Assembly (NCBI GenBank): GCA_900079695.1
Contig: LT599022.1
Location: 3,044,530-3,108,529, forward strand
DNA length: 64,000 nucleotides
Direction of reading: 5' to 3'
Source of the DNA: an uncultured Alphaproteobacteria bacterium
GTDB lineage: Bacteria > Pseudomonadota > Alphaproteobacteria > Rhodospirillales > Rhodospirillaceae
Below are positions 33,639 to 42,679 of the stretch, in pieces. Made by a program: the position numbers and the translations under genes. The notes under the pieces are model-generated. The model was given only the letters and a program-made list of their open reading frames with translations. It made no database searches and was not told where the DNA came from. Each line of letters opens with the position of its first letter. Positions within the stretch are counted from its first letter, which is position 1.

Positions 33639-34944
33639 ACTCGACGTTCTGGTGATCGAGGACGATGCCGACGTCCGCCTCGGCTGCGTGCAGGCGCTCA
33701 AGCTCGAAGGGCTCCGGGTGCGCGGCGTCGCCGCGGTGGAGGAGGTGCCGGGCCCGCTCGCCGACGATTTCCCCGGCGTGGTGGTGTCCGACATCCGCCT
33801 GCCGGGGCGCGACGGCCTCGCCTTCCTGCGCGAGGTGGTGGCGGTCGACCGCGCCCTGCCGGTGATTCTGATCACCGGTCACGGCGACGTCGCCACCGCC
33901 GTCGGGGCGATGCGCGACGGCGCCTACGACTTCATCCAGAAGCCGTTCTCCTCCCAGCTTCTGGTCGAGGTGGTGCGGCGCGCCCTCGACAAGCGGGCGC
34001 TCGCGCTCGAGGTGCGCGGCCTGCGGCGCAGGCTGGCGGAAATGAGCGGGCTCGACGGCCGCCTGATCGGCCGATCCGCGCCGATGCGCGCGGTGCGCGA
34101 GACGATCGCGCGGGTCGCGCCCAGCCGCGCCGACGTGCTGGTGGAGGGCGAAACCGGCACCGGCAAGGAACTGGTGGCGCGCTGCCTTCACGACCTCTCC
34201 GGCCGCCCCGGCCACTTCGTCGCGCTCAATTGCGGCGGGCTTCAGGAAACCCTGTTCGAAAGCGAGATCTTCGGCCACGAGACGGGTGCGTTCACCGGCG
34301 CGGTGAAGAAGCGCGTCGGCAAGATCGAATACGCCGAGGGCGGCACCCTGTTCCTCGACGAGATCGAAAGCATGCCGATGGCGATGCAGATCAAGTTCCT
34401 GCGCGTGCTGCAGGAGCGGGTGATCGAACGCCTCGGCTCCAACCGCCAGATTCCGGTGGATTTCCGCGTCGTCGCCGCCACCAAGGTCGATCTGGCCGAG
34501 CACTGTCGCGCCGGGTTGTTCCGCACCGATCTCTATTTCCGCCTCAACGTCGCGGCGATCGGGTTGCCGCCGTTGCGCGGCCGCCGCGAGGACATCCCGC
34601 TGCTGCTCGAACACTTCGTCGCCCAGGCGGCGGAACGCCACGGCCGCGAGCCCGCGGAGATCGGCGACGAGGCGCTGCGCGAGATGATGGCCTACGCCTG
34701 GCCCGGCAACATCCGCGAACTCCGCAACGTCGCCGAACGCCACGTCCTCGGCATCGGCGCGCCGCTCGGGCCCTCGGGCGCGCCGCCGGTGCCGCTCGCC
34801 GACGCGGTCGAGGCGTTCGAACGCTCGTTGATCGCCGAGGAGCTCCGCCGTCACCACGGCAACATCGTGCACACCGCCAAGGCTCTCAACACCGCCAAGT
34901 CGACGCTGTTCGACAAGATCCGCAAATACGGCCTGGAGGGCTGA
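33631..34944 (+). CDS. Sigma-54-dependent response regulator (DctD-like)
   Basis: 437 residues. The receiver domain (residues 1-120) has the acidic pair EDD near the start, phospho-acceptor Asp in VVSDIRLPGRDG and the K of IQKPFS. The AAA+ domain follows with Walker A GETGTGKE, the sigma-54 contact loop GAFTGA, Walker B GGTLFLDEIES, and the arginine-finger region. A Fis-type HTH (HHGNIVHTAKALNTAKSTLFDKIRKYG) is at the C-terminus. It should bind an upstream enhancer and open a sigma-54 promoter; both kinds of site are present in front of the divergent citrate transporter. It is coupled to its kinase by overlapping start and stop. Confidence 0.95.
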   Translation: MDELDVLVIEDDADVRLGCVQALKLEGLRVRGVAAVEEVPGPLADDFPGVVVSDIRLPGRDGLAFLREVVAVDRALPVILITGHGDVATAVGAMRDGAYDFIQKPFSSQLLVEVVRRALDKRALALEVRGLRRRLAEMSGLDGRLIGRSAPMRAVRETIARVAPSRADVLVEGETGTGKELVARCLHDLSGRPGHFVALNCGGLQETLFESEIFGHETGAFTGAVKKRVGKIEYAEGGTLFLDEIESMPMAMQIKFLRVLQERVIERLGSNRQIPVDFRVVAATKVDLAEHCRAGLFRTDLYFRLNVAAIGLPPLRGRREDIPLLLEHFVAQAAERHGREPAEIGDEALREMMAYAWPGNIRELRNVAERHVLGIGAPLGPSGAPPVPLADAVEAFERSLIAEELRRHHGNIVHTAKALNTAKSTLFDKIRKYGLEG

Positions 34945-34948
34945 CGGT

Positions 34949-35794
34949 TCAGCCGTCCCAGCCGAGCATCGCGCGGATGTCGGCGCGGGAGGCTCCGGCG
35001 GCGCGGAGATCGGCGAGGGCGGGGGCGTTGTCGCGCTTGGCGAGGCGCTTACCCGCGCCGTCGGTGAGCAGGGGGTGGAAGCGGTACTCCGGCGTCGGCA
35101 GCCCGAGAAGGTGCTGGAGCAGACGGTGGAGATGGGTGGCGGGGGCGAGGTCGGCGGCGCGGGTGACGCAGGTGACGCCCTGTGCGGCGTCGTCCACCGT
35201 GACTGCGAGGTGGTAGGAGGTGGGGGTGTCGCGGCGGGCGAGCACCGCGTCGCCGAAGATTTCCGGCGTGGCGGTACGCTCGCCGGCGTCGCGGTCGCGC
35301 CAGCGGAGGGTGGGGGTTCCGGCCAGCGCCCGGGCGACGTCGAGCCGCCAGGCGTGAGGTTCGCCCGCGGCGATCCGGCGCTCCGCCTCGGCATGCGGCA
35401 GGCCGCGGCAGGTGCCGGGGTAGAGCGGCCCGTCCGGTCCCTGCGGCGCGGCGGCGGAGGCGGCGATCTCGCGCGCGATGTCGGCGCGCGAGCAGAAGCA
35501 GGGGTAGACGAGACCGCGCGCCCTGAGGTCGGCGAGGGCCCCGGCATAGGCGGCGAAGCGGTGCGACTGCCGCCAGACCGGTTCCGGCCACGCAAGCCCC
35601 AGCCAGCGCAGATCCTCGAAGATCCCGGCGACGAACGCCTCGCGGCAGCGTCCGAGGTCGATGTCCTCGATCCGCACCAGGAAGGTGCCGTGCGGCCCTG
35701 CCTCGCGCGCGGCGAACAGCGCGGCGAGCGCGTGCCCGAGGTGCAGGCGGCCGGTGGGCGAGGGGGCGAAGCGGGTGGTCTCGACGGAAGTCAT
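34949..35794 (-). CDS. gluQ: Glutamyl-Q tRNA(Asp) synthetase
   Basis: 281 residues. GluQRS is a short glutamyl-tRNA-synthetase paralogue that places glutamate on the queuosine base of tRNA-Asp. The HIGH-type motif is in FAPSPTGRLHLGHALAAL, zinc ligands are CFCSRADI and YPGTCRG, and the KMSKS-type loop is KRLAKRDNA. It lacks the anticodon-binding domain, as expected at this length. It is convergent with the sigma-54 regulator (four bases between stops). Its substrate tRNA-Asp(GTC) is encoded at 56.4 kb. Confidence 0.93.
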   Translation of the reverse strand: MTSVETTRFAPSPTGRLHLGHALAALFAAREAGPHGTFLVRIEDIDLGRCREAFVAGIFEDLRWLGLAWPEPVWRQSHRFAAYAGALADLRARGLVYPCFCSRADIAREIAASAAAPQGPDGPLYPGTCRGLPHAEAERRIAAGEPHAWRLDVARALAGTPTLRWRDRDAGERTATPEIFGDAVLARRDTPTSYHLAVTVDDAAQGVTCVTRAADLAPATHLHRLLQHLLGLPTPEYRFHPLLTDGAGKRLAKRDNAPALADLRAAGASRADIRAMLGWDG

Positions 35795-35949
35795 CGCCCG
35801 GGGATCATCGCCGCTCGCGGGAATTTCTGCAACCGGCACAAACGGTAATAATCCTGTGATGCAACAAGTGGGGTGCCGTGGTATACCCGACACCACATGT
35901 CGTGCCCAGTGCGGCGGAGTGGGCGTGACGGTCCGGATCGGGAGGTTGC

Positions 35950-36510
35950 ATGACCTTCGATGGGGATTTGGCGCCGGTTCTGGTGCTCAACGCCGATTAC
36001 CGGCCGCTGAGCTACTTTCCGCTGTCGTTGTGGTCGTGGCAGGACGCGATCAAGGCGGTGGTGTCCGAGCGCGTCCAGGTGTTGTCCGAATACGACACGG
36101 TGGTGCGGTCGCCGTCGGTATCGCTGCGGCTGCCGAGCGTGATCGCGCTCAAGGACTACGTGCCGACGGCGCGGCGGCCGGCGTTCACCCGTTTCAACGT
36201 GTTCCTGCGCGACCGCTTCTGCTGCCAGTATTGCGGCCGCCGCTTTCCCACCCCCGAGCTGACCTTCGACCACGTGATGCCGCGCGCCCGCGGCGGCCGC
36301 ACCAGTTGGGAGAACGTCGTCACCGCGTGCCAATCGTGCAATCTCGAAAAGGCGGATCGGCTCCCCGGGCGCGGCTTCACGCCGATCCGCGCGCCGGTCG
36401 TCCCCACCACCTTCGAACTCCAGGAGATCGGCCGGGCGTTCCCGCCGCTGCACCTACACAAGAGCTGGCGCGACTATCTCTACTGGGATACCGAGCTGGA
36501 AGACGAGTAG
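35950..36510 (+). CDS. HNH endonuclease family protein
   Basis: 186 residues. The C-terminal half is an HNH/zinc module: CQYCGRRFPTPELTFDHVMPRARGGRTSWENVVTACQSCNLEKADR, with two CxxC pairs, the D-H of the metal site and the N of ENVVTAC. The N-terminal half (VLVLNADYRPLSYFPLSLWSWQDAIKAVV) is shared by a widespread bacterial group of unknown role that is not part of restriction or CRISPR systems. GGAGGTTGC precedes the ATG. It is a single gene between gluQ (divergent) and dsbB (convergent). Whether it cuts DNA in the cell is unknown. Confidence 0.9.
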   Translation: MTFDGDLAPVLVLNADYRPLSYFPLSLWSWQDAIKAVVSERVQVLSEYDTVVRSPSVSLRLPSVIALKDYVPTARRPAFTRFNVFLRDRFCCQYCGRRFPTPELTFDHVMPRARGGRTSWENVVTACQSCNLEKADRLPGRGFTPIRAPVVPTTFELQEIGRAFPPLHLHKSWRDYLYWDTELEDE

Positions 36511-36514
36511 AGGC

Positions 36515-37036
36515 TCAGAAGCGGCCCGAGAAGCGGCGCTCGCGCCAGATCCGCGCCTCGAAGATGAGGGTGAGCCCGGCGAGGGTGAGGAACGACGACC
36601 AGATCAGGTTCCAGGTGGTGAGCGAAAGCCCGAACAGCTCCCACGGCACCGCGTCGCAGCGCGCCTTCGGCCGCGTCGCGAGGGCGGAGGCGAGGTCGTC
36701 CATGGTCATCGGCGTGCCGAGGTTCTCGCCGGTGCAGCCGGTGGAGCCGGGCCACCACGCCTGTTCGACGCCGAGGTGGTAGAGGGCGAGCGCCGCGCCT
36801 GCCGCGAACAGCACGGTGGCGATGGCGACGACGGTGCGGCGCTTGGCGGGGCCGAGCGGCAGCAGCGTGCCGAGCAGCCCGAACCCGGCGGCGACCGCGT
36901 AGGGAATGCGTTGATAGGTGCAGAGCAGGCACGGCTCGACGCCCAACCCGTATTCCAGGGCGAACGCGAAGCCGAGGCTTGCGAGGCTGACGACCGCGAT
37001 CCAGGTGCAGACCCGGGCGTCGAGGGTGCGGGACAT
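36515..37036 (-). CDS. dsbB: Disulfide bond formation protein DsbB
   Basis: 173 residues, four membrane segments. DsbB re-oxidises periplasmic DsbA and passes electrons to quinone. The first periplasmic cysteine pair is in EPCLLCTYQRIPY (CxxC near residue 36), and the second pair is split between STGCTGE and ARCDAVPW. The quinone-linked arginine follows the CxxC pair (YQR). The ATG at 37036 has GGGGGT four bases ahead; a TTG nine codons earlier, overlapping the upstream gene's stop, is the alternative. DsbA is not in the window. Confidence 0.9.
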   Translation of the reverse strand: MSRTLDARVCTWIAVVSLASLGFAFALEYGLGVEPCLLCTYQRIPYAVAAGFGLLGTLLPLGPAKRRTVVAIATVLFAAGAALALYHLGVEQAWWPGSTGCTGENLGTPMTMDDLASALATRPKARCDAVPWELFGLSLTTWNLIWSSFLTLAGLTLIFEARIWRERRFSGRF

Positions 37037-37059
37037 ATGACCCCCAGGCGCAGGAAGAT

Positions 37060-37644
37060 TCAATTTGCGAGAAACTTAAGGGCGATGAAGCCGCCGATCA
37101 ACAGTACGAAGAAGATCGTCGCGAGTTTGCCGAGGTGCGCCTCGATGAAGGCGCGGATCGGCGTGCCGAACTTCCACAGCAGCCAGGCGATGAAGAAGAA
37201 CCGCAGTCCCCGCGCGAGCACCGAGGCGATGCCGAACACCAGCGGGTCGAGCGCGGTGATCCCCGAAGCGATGGTGATGACCTTGTAGGGGAAGGGCGTG
37301 ATGCCCGCGCCGAACACGATCCACGCGCCCCAGTGGTTGTAGAGCTCGCGGAACGCCGCGAACTTGTCCATGTAGCCGTAGAACCGCAGGATCGGCTCGG
37401 CGACCTGATCGAACAGGAACATGCCGATGCCGTATCCGGCGAAGCCGCCGATCACCGAGGCGGCGGTGCACACGATCGCGATGCGCCAGGCGTTGGCGCG
37501 CGCCGCCAGCACCATCGGGATGATCAGCACGTCGGGCGGGATCGGAAACACCGAGCTCTCGACGAATGCGACCAGCGCGAGGGTGAACATCGCATGGGGG
37601 GTGACGGCCTGGGCCATGGTCCAGTCGTAAAGGCGTCTCAGCAC
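37060..37644 (-). CDS. YqaA/DedA-type membrane protein
   Basis: 194 residues with about five hydrophobic segments. The segments ESSVFPIPPDVLIIPMVLA and GAGITPFPYKVITIASG are the paired re-entrant P-P motifs of the SNARE-associated (DedA/YqaA/VTT) superfamily, some members of which flip undecaprenyl phosphate or phospholipids. The GTG at 37644 gives the usual MLRRLYDW start; an ATG nine codons later is possible. It precedes dsbB by 23 bases on the same strand and is probably co-transcribed. Confidence 0.87.
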   Translation of the reverse strand: MLRRLYDWTMAQAVTPHAMFTLALVAFVESSVFPIPPDVLIIPMVLAARANAWRIAIVCTAASVIGGFAGYGIGMFLFDQVAEPILRFYGYMDKFAAFRELYNHWGAWIVFGAGITPFPYKVITIASGITALDPLVFGIASVLARGLRFFFIAWLLWKFGTPIRAFIEAHLGKLATIFFVLLIGGFIALKFLAN

Positions 37645-37707
37645 GGTCGGCGTCCGCTAGGAAAAGGGAAATCCGTGTGTATCAGTGCCCGCGCGGCGCG
37701 GCAATCG

Positions 37708-38466
37708 TCAGAACGCCGCGCGGCGGATCATGTTGAGGCCGACGATCAGCAGCATCGCGCCGACCAGGGTCATGAAGTGCTTCTGCGGAATCCGCTGGCG
37801 CACCTTGGCGCCGAGGGTCATGAACGCGCCGACGGTCGCCCACCCCGCCGCCGAAAGCGCCCAGATCGCGGGCGGCGCGAAGCCGGTGGCGGCGAGGCCG
37901 ATGAACAGCGGCGCCTCGCCGATCAGGAAGGTCACGCCCATGGCGCGGATGAAGGTGTTCTTGTCGAGCCCGAGGGTGAAGAGATAGGGCGCGACGGTGG
38001 GGGCGAAGAAGCTGCTCATGCCGCCGATCACCCCCGACACCAGCCCCACCGCCGGGCGCAGGCGGCGGTCGACGCCGGTGGGCAGGCGCGGCTGCCAGCC
38101 GAGCAGGGTGGTGAGGGCGAAGATCGCCACCAGCGCGCCGAGGATCAGCGCGGCGTGGTCGAGCTTGACCGAAGTGATGATCGCCGCGCCGGCGATGCTG
38201 CCCGCCACCATCGGGATCAGCAGCCAGCGGAAGCGGTAGGCGATCTCGCGCATGTCGCCGCCCTGCCTGGCCTGGATGAAGTTGGCGCCCATGATCGGCA
38301 GGATCATCGCCGCGATCGCGGTGCGCGGGTCGAGCACCGTGGAGATCAGCGGCACCGCGATCATCGGCAGGCCGAGGCCGACCACCCCCTTGACGAAACC
38401 GCCGAGCCCGAACGCCAGCGCGAGGATCAGAACGTCGGCGGCGCTCAGGGTCTGGAGGAGGTCCAC
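37708..38466 (-). CDS. TauE/SafE (TSUP) family permease
   Basis: 252 residues, seven to eight membrane segments. The two repeats begin FGLGGFVKGVVGLGLPMIAVPLIS and GLVSGVIGGMSSFFAPTVAPYL, the typical glycine-rich TSUP blocks. Members export sulfite, sulfoacetate or other small anions, or move C2 compounds; the substrate is not predictable here. The start is a GTG that lies inside the end of the upstream aminopeptidase gene (22-base overlap). The stop is followed by a GC-rich stretch before the YqaA-type gene. Confidence 0.88.
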   Translation of the reverse strand: MDLLQTLSAADVLILALAFGLGGFVKGVVGLGLPMIAVPLISTVLDPRTAIAAMILPIMGANFIQARQGGDMREIAYRFRWLLIPMVAGSIAGAAIITSVKLDHAALILGALVAIFALTTLLGWQPRLPTGVDRRLRPAVGLVSGVIGGMSSFFAPTVAPYLFTLGLDKNTFIRAMGVTFLIGEAPLFIGLAATGFAPPAIWALSAAGWATVGAFMTLGAKVRQRIPQKHFMTLVGAMLLIVGLNMIRRAAF

Positions 38467-39854
38467 GGCTCGGTCTCCAGGTCGGCGATGAGTTCGGCGA
38501 GCAGGCGCACGCCCCAGCCGCGCGGGCCGCGGCGATCGCGGTCGGTGGTTGCGGGCGCTTCGGCGGTTCCGGCGATGTCGAGATGGGCCCACGCGCCCGC
38601 TCCGGCGAAGCGGGAGAGGAAACTCGCGGCGTGGATCGCGTCCGGCGCCGTGCCCCAGGCGCAGTTCTTCAGGTCCGCCACCGGCGAATCGAGCGCGTCG
38701 TCGCCCGCCCGCATCAGCGGCAGCCGCCATACCGGCTCGCGCGCGGCGTCGGCGGCGCGGGTCAGCCGCGCGGCGGCGGCATCGCCGGTCGAGAACAGCC
38801 CGGCGCGCCAACGGCCGAGGCTGCGGACCACCGCACCGGTGAGGGTGGCGAGGTCGACCGAAAGAAACGGCGAGAACGCCCGGGCGGCGTAGGCGAGCGC
38901 GTCGGCGAGCACCAGCCGCCCCTCGGCGTCGGTGTCGACGATCTCGACGGTGGTGCCGTCGCAGGCGGCGACGACGTCGCCCGGGCGGGTGGCGGCTCCG
39001 CCGACCGCGTTCTCCGCGATCGCGAGCAACCCGACCACCCGCAGCGGCGAGTTCCACGCCGCCGCGACCTTGAGCGCGCCGAGCACCGCCGCCGCGCCGC
39101 CCATGTCGCCCTTCATCTCCTCCATGCCCGCCGCGGGCTTGATCGAGATGCCGCCGGTGTCGAAGACGATCCCCTTGCCGATCAGTGCCAGCGGCGGCGC
39201 GGCCGGGTCGGCGCCCGGCCATTCGAGGATCACCAGGCGCGGCGGCCGCGCCGCGCCCCGGCCGACTGCGGCGATCAGGCCGAGCCCGGCGGCGTCGAGC
39301 GCGCCGCCCGCCAGCGAAGTGACCGAGACGCCCTGCGCGGCGAGGCTCTGCGCTTCGGCCTCCAGCTCGGCGGGGCCGAGGCGGTTGGCGGGCAGGTGAA
39401 CGAGGCCGCGCGCCCATAGCGTCGCTTCGACCACCGGTGCGCGGCGGGTCCACAGGGCGGCGGCGCGGTCGGGATCGCGGGCGAGGATGACGAGGGCGTC
39501 GGGGCGGGCGTCGTCGTCGCTCGGTTTCGAGCGCAGCGCGGGGAGCGGCTCGGCGCGCAGGATCAACCCTTCGGCGAGCGCCGCCGCGGCCTCCGCGCCG
39601 AGCGGAATTTCCACCGACACGCTGCCGACGCCGGGTCGCGCCGCCGCCGCGCCGATGCGGCGACCGAGGGTTTCGGCGGCCTCCGGCGTCAGCGTCGGTT
39701 CGGCCTCGACCCCGGCGAAGCCGGTGAAGCCGCCGGTCGCGTCGGCGTACAGCACGCAGCCGAGGTCGGAAACCTCGGCTGCCGATGCGGGGCGGGGCCG
39801 GATGCGCGCGTCCGCCTGGGCGGGCGCGGCTCCGACGAAGCGGACCGAAATCAC
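38445..39854 (-). CDS. Leucyl aminopeptidase family protein (M17), second copy
   Basis: 469 residues. A divergent M17 zinc aminopeptidase paralogue of the pepA gene just upstream. The catalytic domain keeps IGKGIVFDTGGISIKPAAGMEEMKGDMGGAAAV (lysine and aspartate metal ligands) and the DTDAEGRLVLADAL block, where classical PepA has NTDAEGRL. The N-terminal regulatory domain is shorter and less conserved. The GTG start overlaps the pepA stop (GTGA). Having both in tandem suggests a heteromer or different peptide preferences, which is inference. Confidence 0.88.
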   Translation of the reverse strand: MISVRFVGAAPAQADARIRPRPASAAEVSDLGCVLYADATGGFTGFAGVEAEPTLTPEAAETLGRRIGAAAARPGVGSVSVEIPLGAEAAAALAEGLILRAEPLPALRSKPSDDDARPDALVILARDPDRAAALWTRRAPVVEATLWARGLVHLPANRLGPAELEAEAQSLAAQGVSVTSLAGGALDAAGLGLIAAVGRGAARPPRLVILEWPGADPAAPPLALIGKGIVFDTGGISIKPAAGMEEMKGDMGGAAAVLGALKVAAAWNSPLRVVGLLAIAENAVGGAATRPGDVVAACDGTTVEIVDTDAEGRLVLADALAYAARAFSPFLSVDLATLTGAVVRSLGRWRAGLFSTGDAAAARLTRAADAAREPVWRLPLMRAGDDALDSPVADLKNCAWGTAPDAIHAASFLSRFAGAGAWAHLDIAGTAEAPATTDRDRRGPRGWGVRLLAELIADLETEPWTSSRP

Positions 39855-41395
39855 TTCTTGCCCTTCTTGCCCGGCTTCTTCGCCTTCGGCGCGGGGGCGG
39901 CGGCGGTTTCGTAATGGGTGGCGATCATCCGCTCCAGCAGGCGCACGCCGAAGCCCGAGGCCCCCTTCGGCGCGGTCGCCAGCGCCTTCTTGGTCCACGA
40001 GACCCCGGCGATGTCGAGGTGCGCCCAGGCCACGCCCGGCTGGATGAAGCGCTTGAGGAACTGCGCCGCGGTGATCGAGCCGCCCTCGCGCCCGCCGACG
40101 TTCTTCATGTCGGCGATGTCGGACTTGATCTGCTCGTCGTAGCTCTCGCCCATCGGCATCCGCCACAGCGCCTCGCCCACGTCCGCGCCCGCGTCGGTCA
40201 GCATCTTCGAGAGTGCGTCGTCGTTGGAGAACAGACCGGCGTTGTCGGTGCCGAGCGCGATCACGATCGCGCCGGTGAGGGTGGCGAGGTCGACCACCGC
40301 CTTCGGCTTGAAGGTCTCCTGGGCGTACCACAGGGCATCGGCGAGAACCAGGCGGCCCTCGGCGTCGGTGTTGATCACCTCGATGGTCTGGCCCGACATC
40401 GAGGTGACGACGTCGCCCGGACGCTGCGCGGTGCCGGAGGGCATGTTCTCGACCAGGCCGATCACGCCGACGACGTTGGCGCAGGCCTTGCGCCGGGCGA
40501 GGGTGCGCAGCAGCGCGGTGGTCACCGCGGCGCCGCTCATGTCGGTCTTCATCTCCTCCATGCCCGCGGCGGGCTTGATCGAGATGCCGCCGGAATCGAA
40601 GCACACGCCCTTGCCGACCACCGCCACCGGCGCGTCCTCCGGATCGCCGCCCATCCAGCGCATCACCACCAGTTGCGATTCGCGCTCCGAGCCCTGGCCG
40701 ACGCCGAGCAGAGAGCCCATGCCGAGCTTCGCCATCTCCTTCTCGCCCAGCACCTCGACGGAGACGCCGTCCTTCTCCAGGGTCTTGGCGATCTTGGCGA
40801 ACGCTTCCGGGTGCAGAACGTTGGACGGTTCGGAAATCAGGTTGCGGGCGAACGTCACGCCCTCGGCGACCGCCGCGAGCGGCTCCCACGCCGCCTTGGC
40901 GGCGACGGTGTCGGCCACCAGTGCGGTGACGGTCTTGAGGGTCGGCTTGTCCTCGGGCTTGAGCTTGGTGCGGTAGGTGTCGAAGCGGTAGCCGCGCAGC
41001 ACCGCGCCGAGCGCGGCGTGGGCGGCGAGGGTCGCGGCGGAGAGCTTGGCGTCGGCGAGCACGTCGACGGCGATCGCGAGATCCGCGCCCTTGCCCTTTT
41101 CGGCCGCCACCAGCGCGGCGGCGCCGAAGCTCTCGAAGCGGCGCGCGTCGATGGCGTCGGCCTTGCCGAGGCCGATCGCGACGATGCGGTCGAGGCCGAC
41201 GCCCGCGGGGGCGAGGATTTCCAGCACCTGATCGGCCTTGCCGGTGAAGCGCGAGGCGGCGATGGCGCGGCCGAGCGCTCCGCCGACGGCGGCGTCGAGG
41301 TCCCGGGCCGACGGGGTGAGGACCGAACCTTCGAGGACGCCGACGGCGAGGCATCCGGATTTCGGCAGGCCCGGCTGGGCGAAAGCGACTTTCAT
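39851..41395 (-). CDS. pepA: Leucyl aminopeptidase (M17)
   Basis: 514 residues, full length. A hexameric cytosolic di-metal aminopeptidase that removes N-terminal residues from peptides; PepA in E. coli also binds DNA at Xer sites. The metal and catalytic residues are in VVGKGVCFDSGGISIKPAAGMEEMKTDMSGAA and INTDAEGRLVLADALWYAQ. The C-terminus carries a lysine-rich tail (PKAKKPGKKGKK) beyond the family core. It is first in a three-gene unit with the second aminopeptidase and the TauE/SafE permease. Confidence 0.95.
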   Translation of the reverse strand: MKVAFAQPGLPKSGCLAVGVLEGSVLTPSARDLDAAVGGALGRAIAASRFTGKADQVLEILAPAGVGLDRIVAIGLGKADAIDARRFESFGAAALVAAEKGKGADLAIAVDVLADAKLSAATLAAHAALGAVLRGYRFDTYRTKLKPEDKPTLKTVTALVADTVAAKAAWEPLAAVAEGVTFARNLISEPSNVLHPEAFAKIAKTLEKDGVSVEVLGEKEMAKLGMGSLLGVGQGSERESQLVVMRWMGGDPEDAPVAVVGKGVCFDSGGISIKPAAGMEEMKTDMSGAAVTTALLRTLARRKACANVVGVIGLVENMPSGTAQRPGDVVTSMSGQTIEVINTDAEGRLVLADALWYAQETFKPKAVVDLATLTGAIVIALGTDNAGLFSNDDALSKMLTDAGADVGEALWRMPMGESYDEQIKSDIADMKNVGGREGGSITAAQFLKRFIQPGVAWAHLDIAGVSWTKKALATAPKGASGFGVRLLERMIATHYETAAAPAPKAKKPGKKGKK

Positions 41396-41505
41396 GCGAA
41401 GAGTTCCTTATCTGCGGAAGAGCGGCGGCGCATCCTGTGCGCGCGGGAATGATGCCTTCGATATTGCTCGGAGTTCGCCGCCTTGCAAGCGGCCGGTGAG
41501 GATTT

Positions 41506-42573
41506 TCAGGAGTTTGCCGGAATCGCGAGAGGGCGGCGGCGGTTGCCCCAGTCGCCCGGCGGGCCGTCGAACACGCCGGGGATCGCCGTGCCGCATTCGC
41601 GGCAGCGCCCCGCGTCGTCGAGCCCGTAGGCCGCGAGCGCCGCGCCGTCGCGCGCGATCGCGGCGCGGCCGCAGCCCGGGCAACGGGTGATGCCGCCGTC
41701 GGCCACCGCGAGGTTGCCGACGTAGACGAACTTCAGCCCCTCGGCGCGGGCGCGGTCGCGGGCGCGGACGAGCGTCGCCGCGGGCGTCGGCGGGCGGTCG
41801 CGCATGCGGTGCGCGGGGTGGAAGGCGGAGAGGTGCAGCGGCACTTCGGGCGAGAGCTCGGCGGCGATCCACTCCGCCAGCGCGGCGATTTCGGCGTCGC
41901 CGTCGTTGACGCCGGGGATCACCAGGGTGGTGATCTCGATCCAGGCGCGGCTGGCGCGGACGCCGTATTTCAGCGTCTCCAGAACCGGGGCGAGGCGCGC
42001 GCCGCAGAGGCGGCGGTAGGTGTCGTCGGAGAACGCCTTGAGGTCGAGGTTGACGGCGTCGAAGCAGGCGAAGAACTCCGGCCGCGCCGCCTCCGCGAGG
42101 TATCCGGCGGAGACCCCCAGCACCCGCAGGCCCTCGGCGCGCGCGGCGGCGGCCACCTCGGAGGCCCATTCGAGGGCGATCAGCGGCTCGTTGTAGGTGA
42201 TCGCGACCGAGCGGCAGCCCTCGCGCCGCGCCGCGGCGGCGATGTCGGCGGCGCGGTGGACGGGGCCGTGCGCGCCGCGGGTGCGCGAGATCTCCCAGTT
42301 CTGGCAGCACGCGCACGACAGGTTGCAGCCGAAGCCGCCGAACGAGAGGCTCGCCGAGCCCGGGAGAACGTGCGCGAACGGCTTTTTTTCCACCGGATCG
42401 ATGCAAAAGCCGCTGCTCCGCCCCCAAGTCAGAAGATGCAGCCGTCCGCCGACGTTGGCGCGCGCGCCGCACCGCCCCGATGCTCCCGGCCGCAGCGCGC
42501 AGCCGTGCGGGCAGAGGGTGCAGCGGAGGCCTCCGGGCTCGGAGGTCGGCGTCCAGTAGCGCGCTTCGGTCAT
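41506..42573 (-). CDS. amrS: AmmeMemoRadiSam system radical SAM enzyme AmrS
   Basis: 355 residues. A radical SAM protein whose 4Fe-4S motif CNLSCACCQNW (CxxxCxxC, near residues 88-95) differs slightly in spacing use from glycyl-radical activases. An N-terminal CTLCPHGC and LTWGRSSGFCIDPVEKKPF are typical of AmrS. A C-terminal extension from about residue 300 adds CPGCG and CRECG, a zinc-ribbon-like pair not in all members. It is divergent from the MEMO-AMMECR1 fusion gene, the companion of this three-part system, whose reaction and substrate are unknown. The ATG at 42573 gives the usual TEARYWTP start. Confidence 0.92.
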   Translation of the reverse strand: MTEARYWTPTSEPGGLRCTLCPHGCALRPGASGRCGARANVGGRLHLLTWGRSSGFCIDPVEKKPFAHVLPGSASLSFGGFGCNLSCACCQNWEISRTRGAHGPVHRAADIAAAARREGCRSVAITYNEPLIALEWASEVAAAARAEGLRVLGVSAGYLAEAARPEFFACFDAVNLDLKAFSDDTYRRLCGARLAPVLETLKYGVRASRAWIEITTLVIPGVNDGDAEIAALAEWIAAELSPEVPLHLSAFHPAHRMRDRPPTPAATLVRARDRARAEGLKFVYVGNLAVADGGITRCPGCGRAAIARDGAALAAYGLDDAGRCRECGTAIPGVFDGPPGDWGNRRRPLAIPANS

Positions 42574-42679
42574 GATTTTTCTTGCCAGATCCGCCGTGCT
42601 GCGCTCAATACCGAACAGTTTGCGCCCGCCCCGGTGCGTTGCCAAGGGCGGGCTCCACGCCGAAGCCGAGGATACCACG

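Noticed and set aside
35950-36510. HNH protein as part of a restriction or CRISPR system
   Set aside because: No methyltransferase, repeat array or Cas neighbour. It belongs to a common stand-alone alphaproteobacterial group.
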